Shown here in pieces: positions 42,548-51,254 of a DNA stretch of 64,000 nt. Numbering within the stretch: the first letter of the stretch is position 1; every line of letters begins with the position of its first letter. The stretch comes from Streptomyces sp. HD (GTDB lineage Bacteria > Actinomycetota > Actinomycetes > Streptomycetales > Streptomycetaceae), in NCBI RefSeq assembly GCF_028369295.1, contig NZ_JAQMYP010000022.1, positions 1 through 64,000 on the forward strand. Direction: 5' to 3'. The notes beneath the pieces are model-generated. The model was not told where the DNA came from. It did no database searches and saw nothing but the letters and a program-made list of their open reading frames with translations. A program made the translations under genes and the position numbers.

Positions 42548-43525
42548 ATGGCTTCTCCGATAGTTGACTGCACCCCGTACCGCGAGCCGCTCCTCGCGCT
42601 CGCCGCCGAGCTGCCGGACGTGCCGCGCGCGGACCTGTACGGCTTTCTCCAGCAGGCGAAGGAGCTGGCCGACCGGCTGCCGGAGGGACTGGCCGCCGCC
42701 CTCGACACCTTCAACGCCAAGGGCAGCGAGGACGGCTATCTGCTGCTGCGCGGGCTGCCCGTCGACGATGACGAGCTGCCCGTCACGCCCACCTCCACCC
42801 CGGCCCCGGAGGACCGCCGGCGCCTGGTGATGGAGGCGATGCTCGCGCTGGCCGGACGGCGGCTCGGGCTGCACACGGGGTACCAGGAGCTGCGCTCGGG
42901 CACCGTCTACCACGACGTGTATCCGTCGCCGGGCGCGCACTACCTCTCCTCGGAGACCTCCGAGACCCTGCTGGAGTTCCACACGGAGATGGCGTACCAC
43001 GTCCTCCAGCCGAACTACGTCATGCTGGCCTGCTCCCGCGCCGACCACGAGCGCAAGGCCGAGACCCTCGTCGGGTCGGTCCGCAAGGCGCTGCCGCTGC
43101 TCGACGAGGAGACGCGGGCACGGCTGTTCGACCGCCCGATGCCCTGCTGTGTCGACGTGGCCTTCCGCGGCGGCGTGGAGGACCCGGGCGCCATCGCCAA
43201 CGTCAAGCCGCTGTACGGCGATCCGCAGGACCCGTACCTGGGCTACGACCGCGAGCTGCTGGCGCCCGAGGACCCGGAGGACAAGGAGGCGGTCGCCGCC
43301 CTGTCCAAGGCTCTGGACGACGTGACCGTGGGCGTCAAGCTCATCCCCGGCGATGTGCTGATCATCGACAACTTCCGTACGACGCACGCCCGTACGCCGT
43401 TCAGCCCGCGCTGGGACGGCAAGGACCGCTGGCTGCACCGGGTGTACATCCGCACCGACCGCAACGGCCAGCTGTCCGGCGGTGAGCGGGCGGGCGACGT
43501 CGTCTCGTTCTCGCCGCGTCGCTAG
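42548..43525 (+). CDS. cas2: Clavaminate synthase
   Basis: A 325-residue Fe(II)/2-oxoglutarate oxygenase that performs three steps: hydroxylation, oxazolidine ring closure and desaturation to clavaminic acid. The iron ligands H145, E147 (FHTE) and H280, and R294 for 2-oxoglutarate, are each one residue later than in S. clavuligerus CAS (H144, E146, H279, R293). Only one cas copy is seen here, whereas S. clavuligerus has two paralogues at separate loci. A hairpin follows. Confidence 0.95.
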   Translation: MASPIVDCTPYREPLLALAAELPDVPRADLYGFLQQAKELADRLPEGLAAALDTFNAKGSEDGYLLLRGLPVDDDELPVTPTSTPAPEDRRRLVMEAMLALAGRRLGLHTGYQELRSGTVYHDVYPSPGAHYLSSETSETLLEFHTEMAYHVLQPNYVMLACSRADHERKAETLVGSVRKALPLLDEETRARLFDRPMPCCVDVAFRGGVEDPGAIANVKPLYGDPQDPYLGYDRELLAPEDPEDKEAVAALSKALDDVTVGVKLIPGDVLIIDNFRTTHARTPFSPRWDGKDRWLHRVYIRTDRNGQLSGGERAGDVVSFSPRR

Positions 43526-43545
43526 GAACGCCGTAGCGACAGGGG

Positions 43546-43579
43546 CGTCGCCCTCCACCGGTCTCGGTGGGGGGCGACG
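43546..43579 (+). terminator. Hairpin terminator after cas2
   Basis: A 14-bp stem (CGTCGCCCTCCACC against GGTGGGGGGCGACG, one mismatch) with a 6-nt loop, 21 nt after the cas2 stop. It would separate the ceaS2-bls2-pah2-cas2 transcript from oat2. Confidence 0.75.
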
Positions 43580-43613
43580 GCCGTTGCGCATGAATATGCT
43601 GACTCATTGGAAA

Positions 43614-43645
43614 AGATGCAGGAACAGATGCAGGCAAAGATGTAG
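43614..43645 (+). repeat. 12-bp tandem repeats before oat2
   Basis: Three AGATGCAGG/AGATGTAG units with an exact 12-bp period (starting 43614, 43626 and 43638) in the oat2 upstream region. They could be a regulator-binding array or a relic of a short reading frame. Confidence 0.6.
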
Positions 43646-43676
43646 TTCATGATCCCTTGCGACAGGAGACGCTGAC

Positions 43677-44861
43677 ATGTCCGACACCGCACCGCAGGCC
43701 GCCCCGCAGGGCTTCGTCGTGCACACGGCGCCGGTGGGACTGGCCGACGACGGCCGCGACGACTTCACCGTGCTGGCCTCCACGGTCCCGGCGGTCGTGA
43801 GCGCGGTCTACACCCGCTCCCGGTTCGCCGGACCGAGCGTGCGGCTGTGCCGGGACGCGAGCGCCGACGGCCGGGCCCGCGGCGTGGTGGTGCTGGCCCG
43901 CAACGCGAACGTCGCCACCGGGGCGGAGGGCGAGGCCAACGCGCGCGAGATCCGCGAGTCCGTCGCCCGCACCCTCGGCGTGCCCGAGGGCGAACTCCTC
44001 ATCGCCTCCACCGGGGTGATCGGCCGTCAGTACCCGATGCAGAGCATCCGGGACCACCTCAAGACGCTCGCCCTGCCGTTCCCGGACGGCGGCTTCGACC
44101 GCGCGGCCCGCGCCATCATGACGACCGACACCCGGCCGAAGGAGGTCCGGGTGCGGGTCGGCGAGGCGACCCTCGTGGGCATCGCCAAGGGGGTCGGCAT
44201 GCTGGAGCCGGACATGGCGACGCTGCTGACGTTCTTCGCCACCGACGCCCGGCTCGACCCGGCCGAGCAGGACCGGATCTTCCGCCGGGTCATGGACCGC
44301 ACCTTCAACGCGGTGAGCATCGACACCGACACCTCCACCAGCGACACGGCCGCCCTGTTCGCCAACGGGATGGCCGGGGACGTCGACCCGGAGGAGTTCG
44401 AGCGCGCCCTGCACACCGTCGCGCTGGCCCTGGTCAAGGACATCGCCGGCGACGGCGAGGGCGCGAGCAAGGTCATCGAGGTGCAGGTCACCGGCGCCCG
44501 TGACGACGCCCAGGCCAAGCGGGTCGGCAAGACGGTCGTCAACTCCCCGCTGGTGAAGACCGCCGTGCACGGCAGCGACCCCAACTGGGGCCGGGTCGTC
44601 ATGGCGATCGGCAAGTGCTCCGAGGACACCGACATCGACCAGGACCGGGTCACCGTCCGCTTCGGCGAGGTCGAGGTCTACCCGCCGTCCGCCCGCGACG
44701 ACCACGACGAGGACACCCTGCGCGCCGCCGTCGCCGAGCACCTGCGCGGCGACGAGGTCGTCATCGGCATCGACCTGGGCATCGACCGGGGTGCCTTCAC
44801 CGTCTACGGCTGCGACCTCACCGAGGGCTACGTGCGGCTCAACTCGGAGTACACGACCTGA
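43677..44861 (+). CDS. oat2: Ornithine acetyltransferase (ArgJ-like)
   Basis: A 394-residue Ntn-hydrolase of the ArgJ family that moves an acetyl group between acetylornithine and glutamate. It self-cleaves before a threonine: KGVGMLEPDMATLL places the cut between A181 and T182, with T182 as the nucleophile of the mature beta chain. Its role in clavulanate synthesis is thought to be arginine supply or amino-acid N-acylation. AGGAG precedes the ATG. Fifth gene in the conserved order. Confidence 0.93.
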   Translation: MSDTAPQAAPQGFVVHTAPVGLADDGRDDFTVLASTVPAVVSAVYTRSRFAGPSVRLCRDASADGRARGVVVLARNANVATGAEGEANAREIRESVARTLGVPEGELLIASTGVIGRQYPMQSIRDHLKTLALPFPDGGFDRAARAIMTTDTRPKEVRVRVGEATLVGIAKGVGMLEPDMATLLTFFATDARLDPAEQDRIFRRVMDRTFNAVSIDTDTSTSDTAALFANGMAGDVDPEEFERALHTVALALVKDIAGDGEGASKVIEVQVTGARDDAQAKRVGKTVVNSPLVKTAVHGSDPNWGRVVMAIGKCSEDTDIDQDRVTVRFGEVEVYPPSARDDHDEDTLRAAVAEHLRGDEVVIGIDLGIDRGAFTVYGCDLTEGYVRLNSEYTT

Positions 44862-45194
44862 GACCTGTGACCGGGCCCCGTCCGCCCTTCGGTGTGCGGC
44901 ACGCGTTCCCCCGGCTCTCCGCGCGGGGGCCCCGCCGAGGGCGGATCCGGCGCCTCGCGGCCGCCCGCGCGCCCGCAGGCCCGCACGCACCGAGGTGACA
45001 TCAGCCGCCGGCGCGGCGGGCACGGCGCGCCCTCCGGCGGGCAAGGGCGGAGGGCCCTTCGCGGTCTCCGGCATCTCCCCGCCCCGGCTATACCGACCGG
45101 CCCCCGGCTATGCGCACGCCCCGCTCCGGCCCTCGTCCGGCGCAGCGTCCCCGCACGATGTGAGGGAACGCGACGCGACGAGGGCTGGAGGGCC
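44862..45194 (+). other. 333-bp gap between oat2 and oppA1
   Basis: A very GC-rich spacer with several short inverted GC repeats (around 44925-44960) and a direct repeat CCCCGGCTATAC/CCCCGGCTATGC (about 45083 and 45101). No gene is supported. It probably contains the oppA1 promoter, since the spacing is too large for simple read-through coupling. Confidence 0.5.
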
Positions 45195-46862
45195 ATGGAG
45201 ACCACTCGGTCGACGAGCACGGACGAGGACTTCGACGCCGCTGTGCGGGGTGTGGTCCGCTCCACCGACGCCGAGGGCGGCACGCTCCGGCTCGTCCGCA
45301 CGGACGACTTCGACTCACTCGATCCCGGCAACACCTACTACGCCTACACCTGGAACTTCCTCCGGCTGATCGGCCGGACCCTGGTCACCTTCGACACCGC
45401 CCCGGGCAAGGCGGGCCAGCAGCTCGTGCCCGACCTGGCCGAGTCCCTCGGCGAGTCCTCCGAGGGCGGCCGGGTGTGGACGTACCGGCTGCGTGAAGGG
45501 CTGCGCTACGAGGACGGCACGCTCGTCACCTCCGGCGACGTCAAGTACGCGATCGCCCGCAGCAACTACGGCACCGACGTACTGGGCGCCGGCCCCACCT
45601 ACTTCCGGCATCTGCTCGGCACGGACTACGGCGGCCCGTGGCGGGAGCCGGACGTGGACGGCCCGATCACCCTGGAGACCCCCGACGAGCGCACCCTCGT
45701 CTTCCGGCTGAAGGAGCCGTTCGCCGGACTCGACCTGCTGGCGACGATGCCGAGCACGACACCGGTGCCGCGCCGCCTGGACACCGGCGCCGGGTACCGG
45801 CTGAAGCCGGTGGCGACCGGACCGTACCGGGTCGCCTCCTACACCCGCGGCGAACTGGCCGTCCTGGAGCCCAACCCGCACTGGGACCCGGCCACCGACC
45901 CGGTGCGGGTGCGCCGGGCCGGGCGTATCGAGGTCCACCTCGGCAAGGACCCGCACGAGGTGGACCGGATGCTGCTGGACGGTGAGGCGCACATCGACCT
46001 GGCCGGCTTCGGGGTGCAGCCCTCCACCCAGGAGCGCATCCTCGCCGACCCGGCGCTGCGCGCTAACGCCGACAACCCGCTGAGCGGCTTCACCTGGATC
46101 TACTGCCTGTCCAGCCGGATCGCGCCGTTCGACAACGTGCACTGCCGGCGCGCCGTGCAGTTCGCCACCGACAAGGCCGCGATGCAGGAGGCGTACGGCG
46201 GCCCCGTCGGCGGCGACATCGCGACCACGATCCTGCCGCCGACCCTCGACGGCTACCGGCCCTTCGACCGCTACCCGGTCGGCCCGCACGCCACCGGCGA
46301 CCTGGCCGCGGCCCGCGCCGAACTCAAGGCGGCCGGGATGCCCGACGGTTTCCGCACGAAGATCGCCGCCCGCAAGGACCGGCTCAAGGAGTACCGGGCC
46401 GCCGAGGCGCTGTCGGCCGGTCTCGCCCGGGTCGGTATCGAGGCGGAGGTCCTGGACTTCCCCTCCGGCGACTACTTCGACCGCTACGGCGGCTGCCCCG
46501 AGTACCTGCGCGAACACGGCATCGGCATCATCATGTTCGGCTGGGGCGCCGACTTCCCGGACGGCTACGGCTTCCTCCAGCAGATCACCGACGGCCGGGC
46601 GATCAAGGAGCGCGGCAACCAGAACATGGGCGAACTCGACGACCCGGAGATCAACGCCCTCCTCGACGAGGGCGCCGCCTGCGCCGACCCGGCACGCCGC
46701 GCGGAGATCTGGCACCGCATCGACCGCCTCACCATGGACCACGCGGTGATCGTGCCGTACCTCTACCCCCGCTCCCTCCTGTACCGCCACCCGGACGCCC
46801 GCCACGTGTACGTCACCGGGTCCTTCGGGATGTACGACTACGTGGCCCTCGGCGCGAAGTAA
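45195..46862 (+). CDS. oppA1: Oligopeptide-binding-protein-like OppA1
   Basis: A 555-residue solute-binding protein of family 5 (DppA/OppA type): GGTLRLVRTDDFDSLDPGNTYYAY, RVWTYRLREGLRYEDGT, ATGPYRVASYTRGELAVLEPNPHWD. It is needed for clavulanate formation in S. clavuligerus. There is no signal peptide or lipobox at the N-terminus (METTRSTSTDEDFDAA), so it is predicted to stay in the cytoplasm, where it could bind a biosynthetic intermediate rather than serve an ABC transporter. No permease genes are nearby. A 288-bp inverted-repeat element abuts its stop codon. Confidence 0.92.
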   Translation: METTRSTSTDEDFDAAVRGVVRSTDAEGGTLRLVRTDDFDSLDPGNTYYAYTWNFLRLIGRTLVTFDTAPGKAGQQLVPDLAESLGESSEGGRVWTYRLREGLRYEDGTLVTSGDVKYAIARSNYGTDVLGAGPTYFRHLLGTDYGGPWREPDVDGPITLETPDERTLVFRLKEPFAGLDLLATMPSTTPVPRRLDTGAGYRLKPVATGPYRVASYTRGELAVLEPNPHWDPATDPVRVRRAGRIEVHLGKDPHEVDRMLLDGEAHIDLAGFGVQPSTQERILADPALRANADNPLSGFTWIYCLSSRIAPFDNVHCRRAVQFATDKAAMQEAYGGPVGGDIATTILPPTLDGYRPFDRYPVGPHATGDLAAARAELKAAGMPDGFRTKIAARKDRLKEYRAAEALSAGLARVGIEAEVLDFPSGDYFDRYGGCPEYLREHGIGIIMFGWGADFPDGYGFLQQITDGRAIKERGNQNMGELDDPEINALLDEGAACADPARRAEIWHRIDRLTMDHAVIVPYLYPRSLLYRHPDARHVYVTGSFGMYDYVALGAK

Positions 46863-47149
46863 GAGCCTGTGAAGAAACCCCCGCCTGCGCTGCGGCGTCT
46901 GGCACGCACTCCCCCGGAGGGGGGACCCCAGCGGCGTTGCCGAAACGCCCACGTGGTTCCTCCCCCACGCTCGAACCGCGCTTCGCACGGCTCGCGCGGG
47001 GGCACCCCCATCGAGGGCGCTCCGGCGCCTTGCGATCGCACGCTCCCCCACCCTCGAACCGCGCTTCGCACGGCTCGGGCAGGAGGTGCCCCCACGACGC
47101 CGCAGCGCCCGCCCTTCGGGCGGACGACGGGGGTTTCTTCACAGGCTCT
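46862..47149. mobile_element. MITE-like element with 21-bp inverted ends
   Basis: A 288-bp segment with perfect 21-bp terminal inverted repeats (46862-46882, beginning AGAGCCTGTGAAGAAACC, and its complement at 47129-47149). A second 11-bp inverted pair lies inside (46890-46900/47095-47105), and a 24-bp direct repeat starting TCGAACCGCGCTTCGCACGG occurs at 46971 and 47054. It has no coding capacity. It starts on the last base of the oppA1 stop codon and lies between the converging oppA1 and claR genes. No target duplication is evident; it could instead be a large bidirectional terminator. Confidence 0.65.
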
Positions 47150-47164
47150 GGGCGCCGGGTCCGT

Positions 47165-48568
47165 TCACCCCGCCTCCCCCGACAGCCCCGCCGGAGTCAC
47201 GTGCCGAGTCGGCCAGTGCTCCGGCGGGAGGGGGTGGTCGACGGTGCGGCAGGCGGCGGCCGAGTCGCGGAACTCGGCCTCGTAGCGGGCGAGTTGGTGC
47301 AGGAAACGGCGGGTGGGGCCGGTCAGTTCGGTGCCCCGGGGGCTGCGCAGCAGCAGATGGGCGCCGAGGGACTGCTCCAGGCGGTGGATCCGGCGGGTGA
47401 GTGCGGACTGGCTGATGCACAGCACGGCGGCGGCGCGGTTGATGCTGCCGTGCCGGGCCACCGCCTGCAGCAGATGCAGGTCCGCCACGTCCAGCTTGCG
47501 GGTCTCGGCCGGCACCGGAGCCGGGGCCGGGTCCGGTGCGTCGTCGGCGAGCCGCTCGGCGTGCTCCACGTACCAGTTCGCCCACCAGGACTCGTGCAGC
47601 AGGTCCCGGTGCTGCTCGGCGAAGCGCCGCAGATGCCGGTCGGCGATCAGCGCGGCCAGCCGCCGGGCCACCGCCCGGGGCACGATCGTGGGGTCGACGA
47701 GCAGGCTCGTGGTGCGGCGCGGGCGCTCCGCCAGGGAGCGGCGGACCAGCGAGGGATCGAGGACGGCCGGATGGGTGGGGGAGCCCAGCCCTATCGCGTC
47801 CCCCCGGCGCAGCATGCCCCGGGCGACCGAGGCGTCGGTGACGCGCAGCCGGGTGGGCGACGGCAGGCCCGCCGTCTGGAAGACCCGGGACACCAGGATC
47901 TCCGAGGTGGGCCCGGTCTCCGACACCCAGGTCTCGTCCCGCAGATCGGCCAGCGACACCGTCTCCCGGCCCGCGAGCGGATGGTCGCGCGGCAGGATCA
48001 CCCACAGCGGGTCGTCGAGCACGGCATAGGTGCGGGTCGTCCGGTCCAGGGAGTGGCGCGGGGAGTCCAGGCTCCAGGTGTACATGGCGTCCACGTGATA
48101 GCCGGCCAGCTGCCCGGTGACCCGGTGCGGCGCCTCGTGCCGGACCGACAGCAGCAGGCCCAGCAGGGCGGCGGCGTCCTCGACGACCTCTTCGAGGAGC
48201 GGTTCGGTGGAGGCGATCGACAGCACCTCCGGGGCGTCCACCGCCTCGGAGCCGTGGCCGAAGATATGGGTGCGCGCGGCGAGGTCGATCTGGTGGTAGA
48301 AGCGGCGCCCGGCGACGAGCAGCCGCGAACCCGCCGAGGTCAGCCGGGCGGTGTGCCGGCTGCGCAGGGTGAGCGGCAGCCCGACGGCCCGGTCCAGACG
48401 GTCGAGTTGGCGCTCCACGGCGGCGTGCCGCGCCCCGGCCCGCCGGGCGACCTCCCCCAGGTCACCGCACTGTCCCACCGCGTCCAGTAATGACAGGTCT
48501 TGGCGGCTGAACGGAGCGTGAATTTCCGGCCGAACGGCCACCGACGTCAGTTCCGACCCGAGAGACAA
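47165..48568 (-). CDS. claR: LysR-type activator ClaR
   Basis: A 467-residue LysR-like regulator of the late clavulanate genes. Unusually it has HTH domains at both ends: N-terminal (DLSLLDAVGQCGDLGEVARRAGARHAAVERQLDRL, about 24-58) and C-terminal (DLHLLQAVARHGSINRAAAVLCISQSALTRRIHRLEQSLG, about 374-413), as in S. clavuligerus ClaR, with the effector domain between. Start is a TTG with AAGGAA upstream. Leu27, within the first HTH, is encoded by TTA (48488-48490), so translation should need the bldA tRNA. Confidence 0.92.
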   Translation of the reverse strand: MSLGSELTSVAVRPEIHAPFSRQDLSLLDAVGQCGDLGEVARRAGARHAAVERQLDRLDRAVGLPLTLRSRHTARLTSAGSRLLVAGRRFYHQIDLAARTHIFGHGSEAVDAPEVLSIASTEPLLEEVVEDAAALLGLLLSVRHEAPHRVTGQLAGYHVDAMYTWSLDSPRHSLDRTTRTYAVLDDPLWVILPRDHPLAGRETVSLADLRDETWVSETGPTSEILVSRVFQTAGLPSPTRLRVTDASVARGMLRRGDAIGLGSPTHPAVLDPSLVRRSLAERPRRTTSLLVDPTIVPRAVARRLAALIADRHLRRFAEQHRDLLHESWWANWYVEHAERLADDAPDPAPAPVPAETRKLDVADLHLLQAVARHGSINRAAAVLCISQSALTRRIHRLEQSLGAHLLLRSPRGTELTGPTRRFLHQLARYEAEFRDSAAACRTVDHPLPPEHWPTRHVTPAGLSGEAG

Positions 48569-48767
48569 TTTCGGTTTCCTTTTCCGTGAAGATCAGTACC
48601 GCTGAATTGCCTGAGCTGCTCTTCAATTCGGTTCGGAAACGAGCGTAGGCAGGCCCGCTCTTCGGGTCGCTCTTCGAGCCGTCCTCGTGCGCTGTCGGGA
48701 GAGCCGCCGGAGACCGGGCGGAGAGCACGCGGGGACGCGCGCGCCGCCCGGTCCCGAGGGGGGCCGG

Positions 48768-49511
48768 TCAGGCCTGGTCGGTGGGGCGTACGAAGATCTC
48801 GGCGACCGTCGTGTGCGGCGGGGCCGTCACCGCGTAGCGCACCGCCTCGGCGATGTCGGCGGCCTGCAACTGGCGGATCTTGGCGACGCGTTCCTCGATG
48901 GCGGCCTTCGTCGGGGCGTGGGTGATGTGTTCGCGCAGTTCCGTCTCGACCGTGCCGGGCTCGATCACCACCACCCGCACCCCGCGCTCGGTGACCTCCT
49001 GGCGCAGCGCCTCGCTGAACGCGTTCACGGCGAACTTGCTCGCGTTGTAGACGGCGGCTCCGCGCATCGCGACCCGCCCCGCGATGGACGACATCTGCAC
49101 CACGACGCCCTGGCTGCGCAGCAGATGGGGCAGCGCCGCATGGGTCACGTACATCAGGCCGCGGACATTGGTGTCGATCATCCGGGTCCAGTCGGAGGTG
49201 TCGGCGCCCTCCACCGGCCCCAGCAGCATCAACCCGGCGTTGTTGACCACGATGTCGAGCCCGCCGAGGGTCTCCACGGTGGAGGCCACGGCCGCGTGGA
49301 CGGCCTGCTCGTCGGTGACGTCCAGGTCGAGGACGTGCACCTCGGCCCCGGCGGCGGTGAGTTGGTCCCGGAGCGCGTGCAGCCGCTCGACCCGGCGGGC
49401 CGCGATCGCCACGGCGGCGCCCTCCGCGGCCAGCATCCGCGCCGTGGCCTCGCCGATTCCCGAACTCGCACCCGTGACGAGCGCGACTTTCCCCTGCAAT
49501 GCGGACGGCAT
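48768..49511 (-). CDS. cad: Clavulanic acid dehydrogenase (clavaldehyde reductase)
   Basis: A 247-residue short-chain dehydrogenase that reduces clavulanate-9-aldehyde to clavulanic acid with NADPH, the last step. The nucleotide motif TGASSGIG is near residues 13-20, NNAG follows at about 90-93, and the catalytic Ser, Tyr and Lys lie in QMSSIAG and AVYNASKF. The length equals that of the S. clavuligerus enzyme. The ATG at 49511 is used because the family begins MPSALQGKVALVTG. Divergent from the P450 gene. Confidence 0.94.
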   Translation of the reverse strand: MPSALQGKVALVTGASSGIGEATARMLAAEGAAVAIAARRVERLHALRDQLTAAGAEVHVLDLDVTDEQAVHAAVASTVETLGGLDIVVNNAGLMLLGPVEGADTSDWTRMIDTNVRGLMYVTHAALPHLLRSQGVVVQMSSIAGRVAMRGAAVYNASKFAVNAFSEALRQEVTERGVRVVVIEPGTVETELREHITHAPTKAAIEERVAKIRQLQAADIAEAVRYAVTAPPHTTVAEIFVRPTDQA

Positions 49512-49743
49512 CAATTTCCCCACTTCGTACGGTGGTTGGCGGTGCTGTTGGGCCGTGCTGTTTTCGAAGAATCCAGAAGAAGCTAGCAGTCGGCGCATTG
49601 CCGCTGAATTCCTTTCGGCGGCCCTGGTTATGACTGTTTCCGTCGGGTTATGCGGGCAGCGCCGATGCCCCGGGCGTGCCCCGCCGGCCTGCGGCAGATT
49701 GGCTGCACGAATGGCGTGATCCGTGTGCGGCGATGGGCGGTGG

Positions 49744-50970
49744 ATGATGAACGAGGCGACGCCTCACGAGCAGCAGACGGCACCGGCGTACCCGATGACC
49801 CGAGTGTCACCCGTGGACCCTCCACCACAGCTCGCCGAGTTGCGCGGCGGCAGGGCCGCGAGCCGGGTGACCCTGTGGGACGGTGCCCATGTGTGGCTGG
49901 TTACCTCGCACGCCGGTGTCCGGGCCGTCCTGGGTGACCGCCGCTTCACCGCGGTCACCAGCGCCCCCGGCTTCCCCATGCTGACCCGCACCTCCCAACT
50001 GGTGCGCGCCAACCCGGCGTCGGCGTCCTTCATCCGCATGGACGACCCGGACCACTCCCGGCTGCGCTCGATGCTCACCCGGGACTTCCTGGCCCGTCGC
50101 GCCGAGGCCCTCAGGCCGGCGGTGCGGGAGTTGCTAGACGACCTCCTCGCCAAGCTGGTCGCCGGGGAGCGGCCGGTCGATCTGGTCGGCGGGCTGACCA
50201 TCCCGGTGCCGTCCCGCGTCATCACGCTGCTCTTCGGGGCGGGCGACGAGCGCCGCGAGTTCATCGAGAGCCGCAGCGCCGTCCTCATCGACCGCGGCTA
50301 CACCCCCGACCAGGTCGCCGCCGCCCGTGACGAACTGGACGGCTATCTGCGCGAGTTGGTCGAGCAGCGGCTGGCGGACCCCGGCGAGGACCTGATCAGC
50401 CGGCTGGTCCTTGACCAGGTGCGGCCGGGCAACCTGACCGTCGAGGAACTGGTCCCGATGTGCCGGCTGCTGCTGGTGGCCGGCCACGGCACCACCACCA
50501 GCCAGGCCAGCCTCAGCCTGCTGAGCCTGCTCACCGACCCGGGCCTGGCCGAGGCGCTCACCGAGGACCCGGACCTCATGCCCAAGGCGGTCGAGGAGCT
50601 GCTCCGCTTCCACTCCATCGTGCAGAACGGCCTGGCCCGCGCCGCCGTCGAGGACGTACAGCTCGACGACGTGCTCATCAAGGCGGGCGAGGGCGTGGTG
50701 CTGTCGCTGTCGGCGGGCAACCGTGACGAGGGGGTCTTCCCCGACCCGGACCGGCTGGACCCGCACCGCGACGCCCGCCGCCACGTCGCCTTCGGCCACG
50801 GCATGCACCAGTGCCTGGGTCAGTGGCTGGCCCGGGTCGAGCTGGAGGAGATCCTCGCGGCCGTGCTGCGCTGGATGCCCGGCGCCAAGCTCGCCGTGCC
50901 GTTCGAGGAGCTGGACTTCCGCCACGAGGTGTCGAGTTACGGGCTCGGCGCGCTCCCCGTGACCTGGTGA
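49744..50970 (+). CDS. cyp: Cytochrome P450 (CYP105M-like)
   Basis: About 408 residues. The oxygen-binding I-helix motif is LLVAGHGTTTSQASL, the ExxR is EELLRF, and the haem loop FGHGMHQCLG holds the axial Cys. It matches the P450 of the S. clavuligerus clavulanate cluster, needed for the late conversion of clavaminate derivatives to clavaldehyde. Two adjacent ATGs (49744 and 49747); GGGCGGTGG precedes them. Its ferredoxin is encoded next with a GTGA overlap. Confidence 0.93.
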   Translation: MMNEATPHEQQTAPAYPMTRVSPVDPPPQLAELRGGRAASRVTLWDGAHVWLVTSHAGVRAVLGDRRFTAVTSAPGFPMLTRTSQLVRANPASASFIRMDDPDHSRLRSMLTRDFLARRAEALRPAVRELLDDLLAKLVAGERPVDLVGGLTIPVPSRVITLLFGAGDERREFIESRSAVLIDRGYTPDQVAAARDELDGYLRELVEQRLADPGEDLISRLVLDQVRPGNLTVEELVPMCRLLLVAGHGTTTSQASLSLLSLLTDPGLAEALTEDPDLMPKAVEELLRFHSIVQNGLARAAVEDVQLDDVLIKAGEGVVLSLSAGNRDEGVFPDPDRLDPHRDARRHVAFGHGMHQCLGQWLARVELEEILAAVLRWMPGAKLAVPFEELDFRHEVSSYGLGALPVTW

Positions 50971-51182
50971 GCGCCGTGCACCGGCTGACCGTAGTGGTCG
51001 ACCCGGCCGCCTGCTGTGCCATGGGCCGCTGCGCGGCCACGGCACCGGAGATCTTCGACCAGGACCCGGACACGGGAACCGTGGTCCTGCTGGACGCCAC
51101 ACCCCCGCCCGAGTCCCACGAGTCGGCCCGGCTGTGCGCCGAACTGTGCCCGTGCGGGGCCATCACCGTCGACGAGGACTGA
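50967..51182 (+). CDS. fd: 3Fe-4S ferredoxin
   Basis: A 71-residue electron carrier. Cluster cysteines are C16, C22 and C61 (CxxxxxC ... CP), the [3Fe-4S] pattern of Streptomyces P450-associated ferredoxins. GTG start overlapping the P450 stop, so the two are made together. It delivers electrons to Cyp; a ferredoxin reductase is not encoded here and must come from elsewhere. Confidence 0.92.
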   Translation: MSAVHRLTVVVDPAACCAMGRCAATAPEIFDQDPDTGTVVLLDATPPPESHESARLCAELCPCGAITVDED

Positions 51183-51254
51183 ACGCCTGTGAGTACAGGC
51201 CCTGAGCGAGTGCATCAGCACGGATCCCGCCCGGACGGCGGCCGACAAGGAGCG

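Noticed and set aside
49542..49562. GTGCTGTT direct repeats in the cad-cyp intergenic region as a SARP site
   Set aside because: The period is 13 bp, not the 11 bp or 22 bp expected for SARP heptamers.
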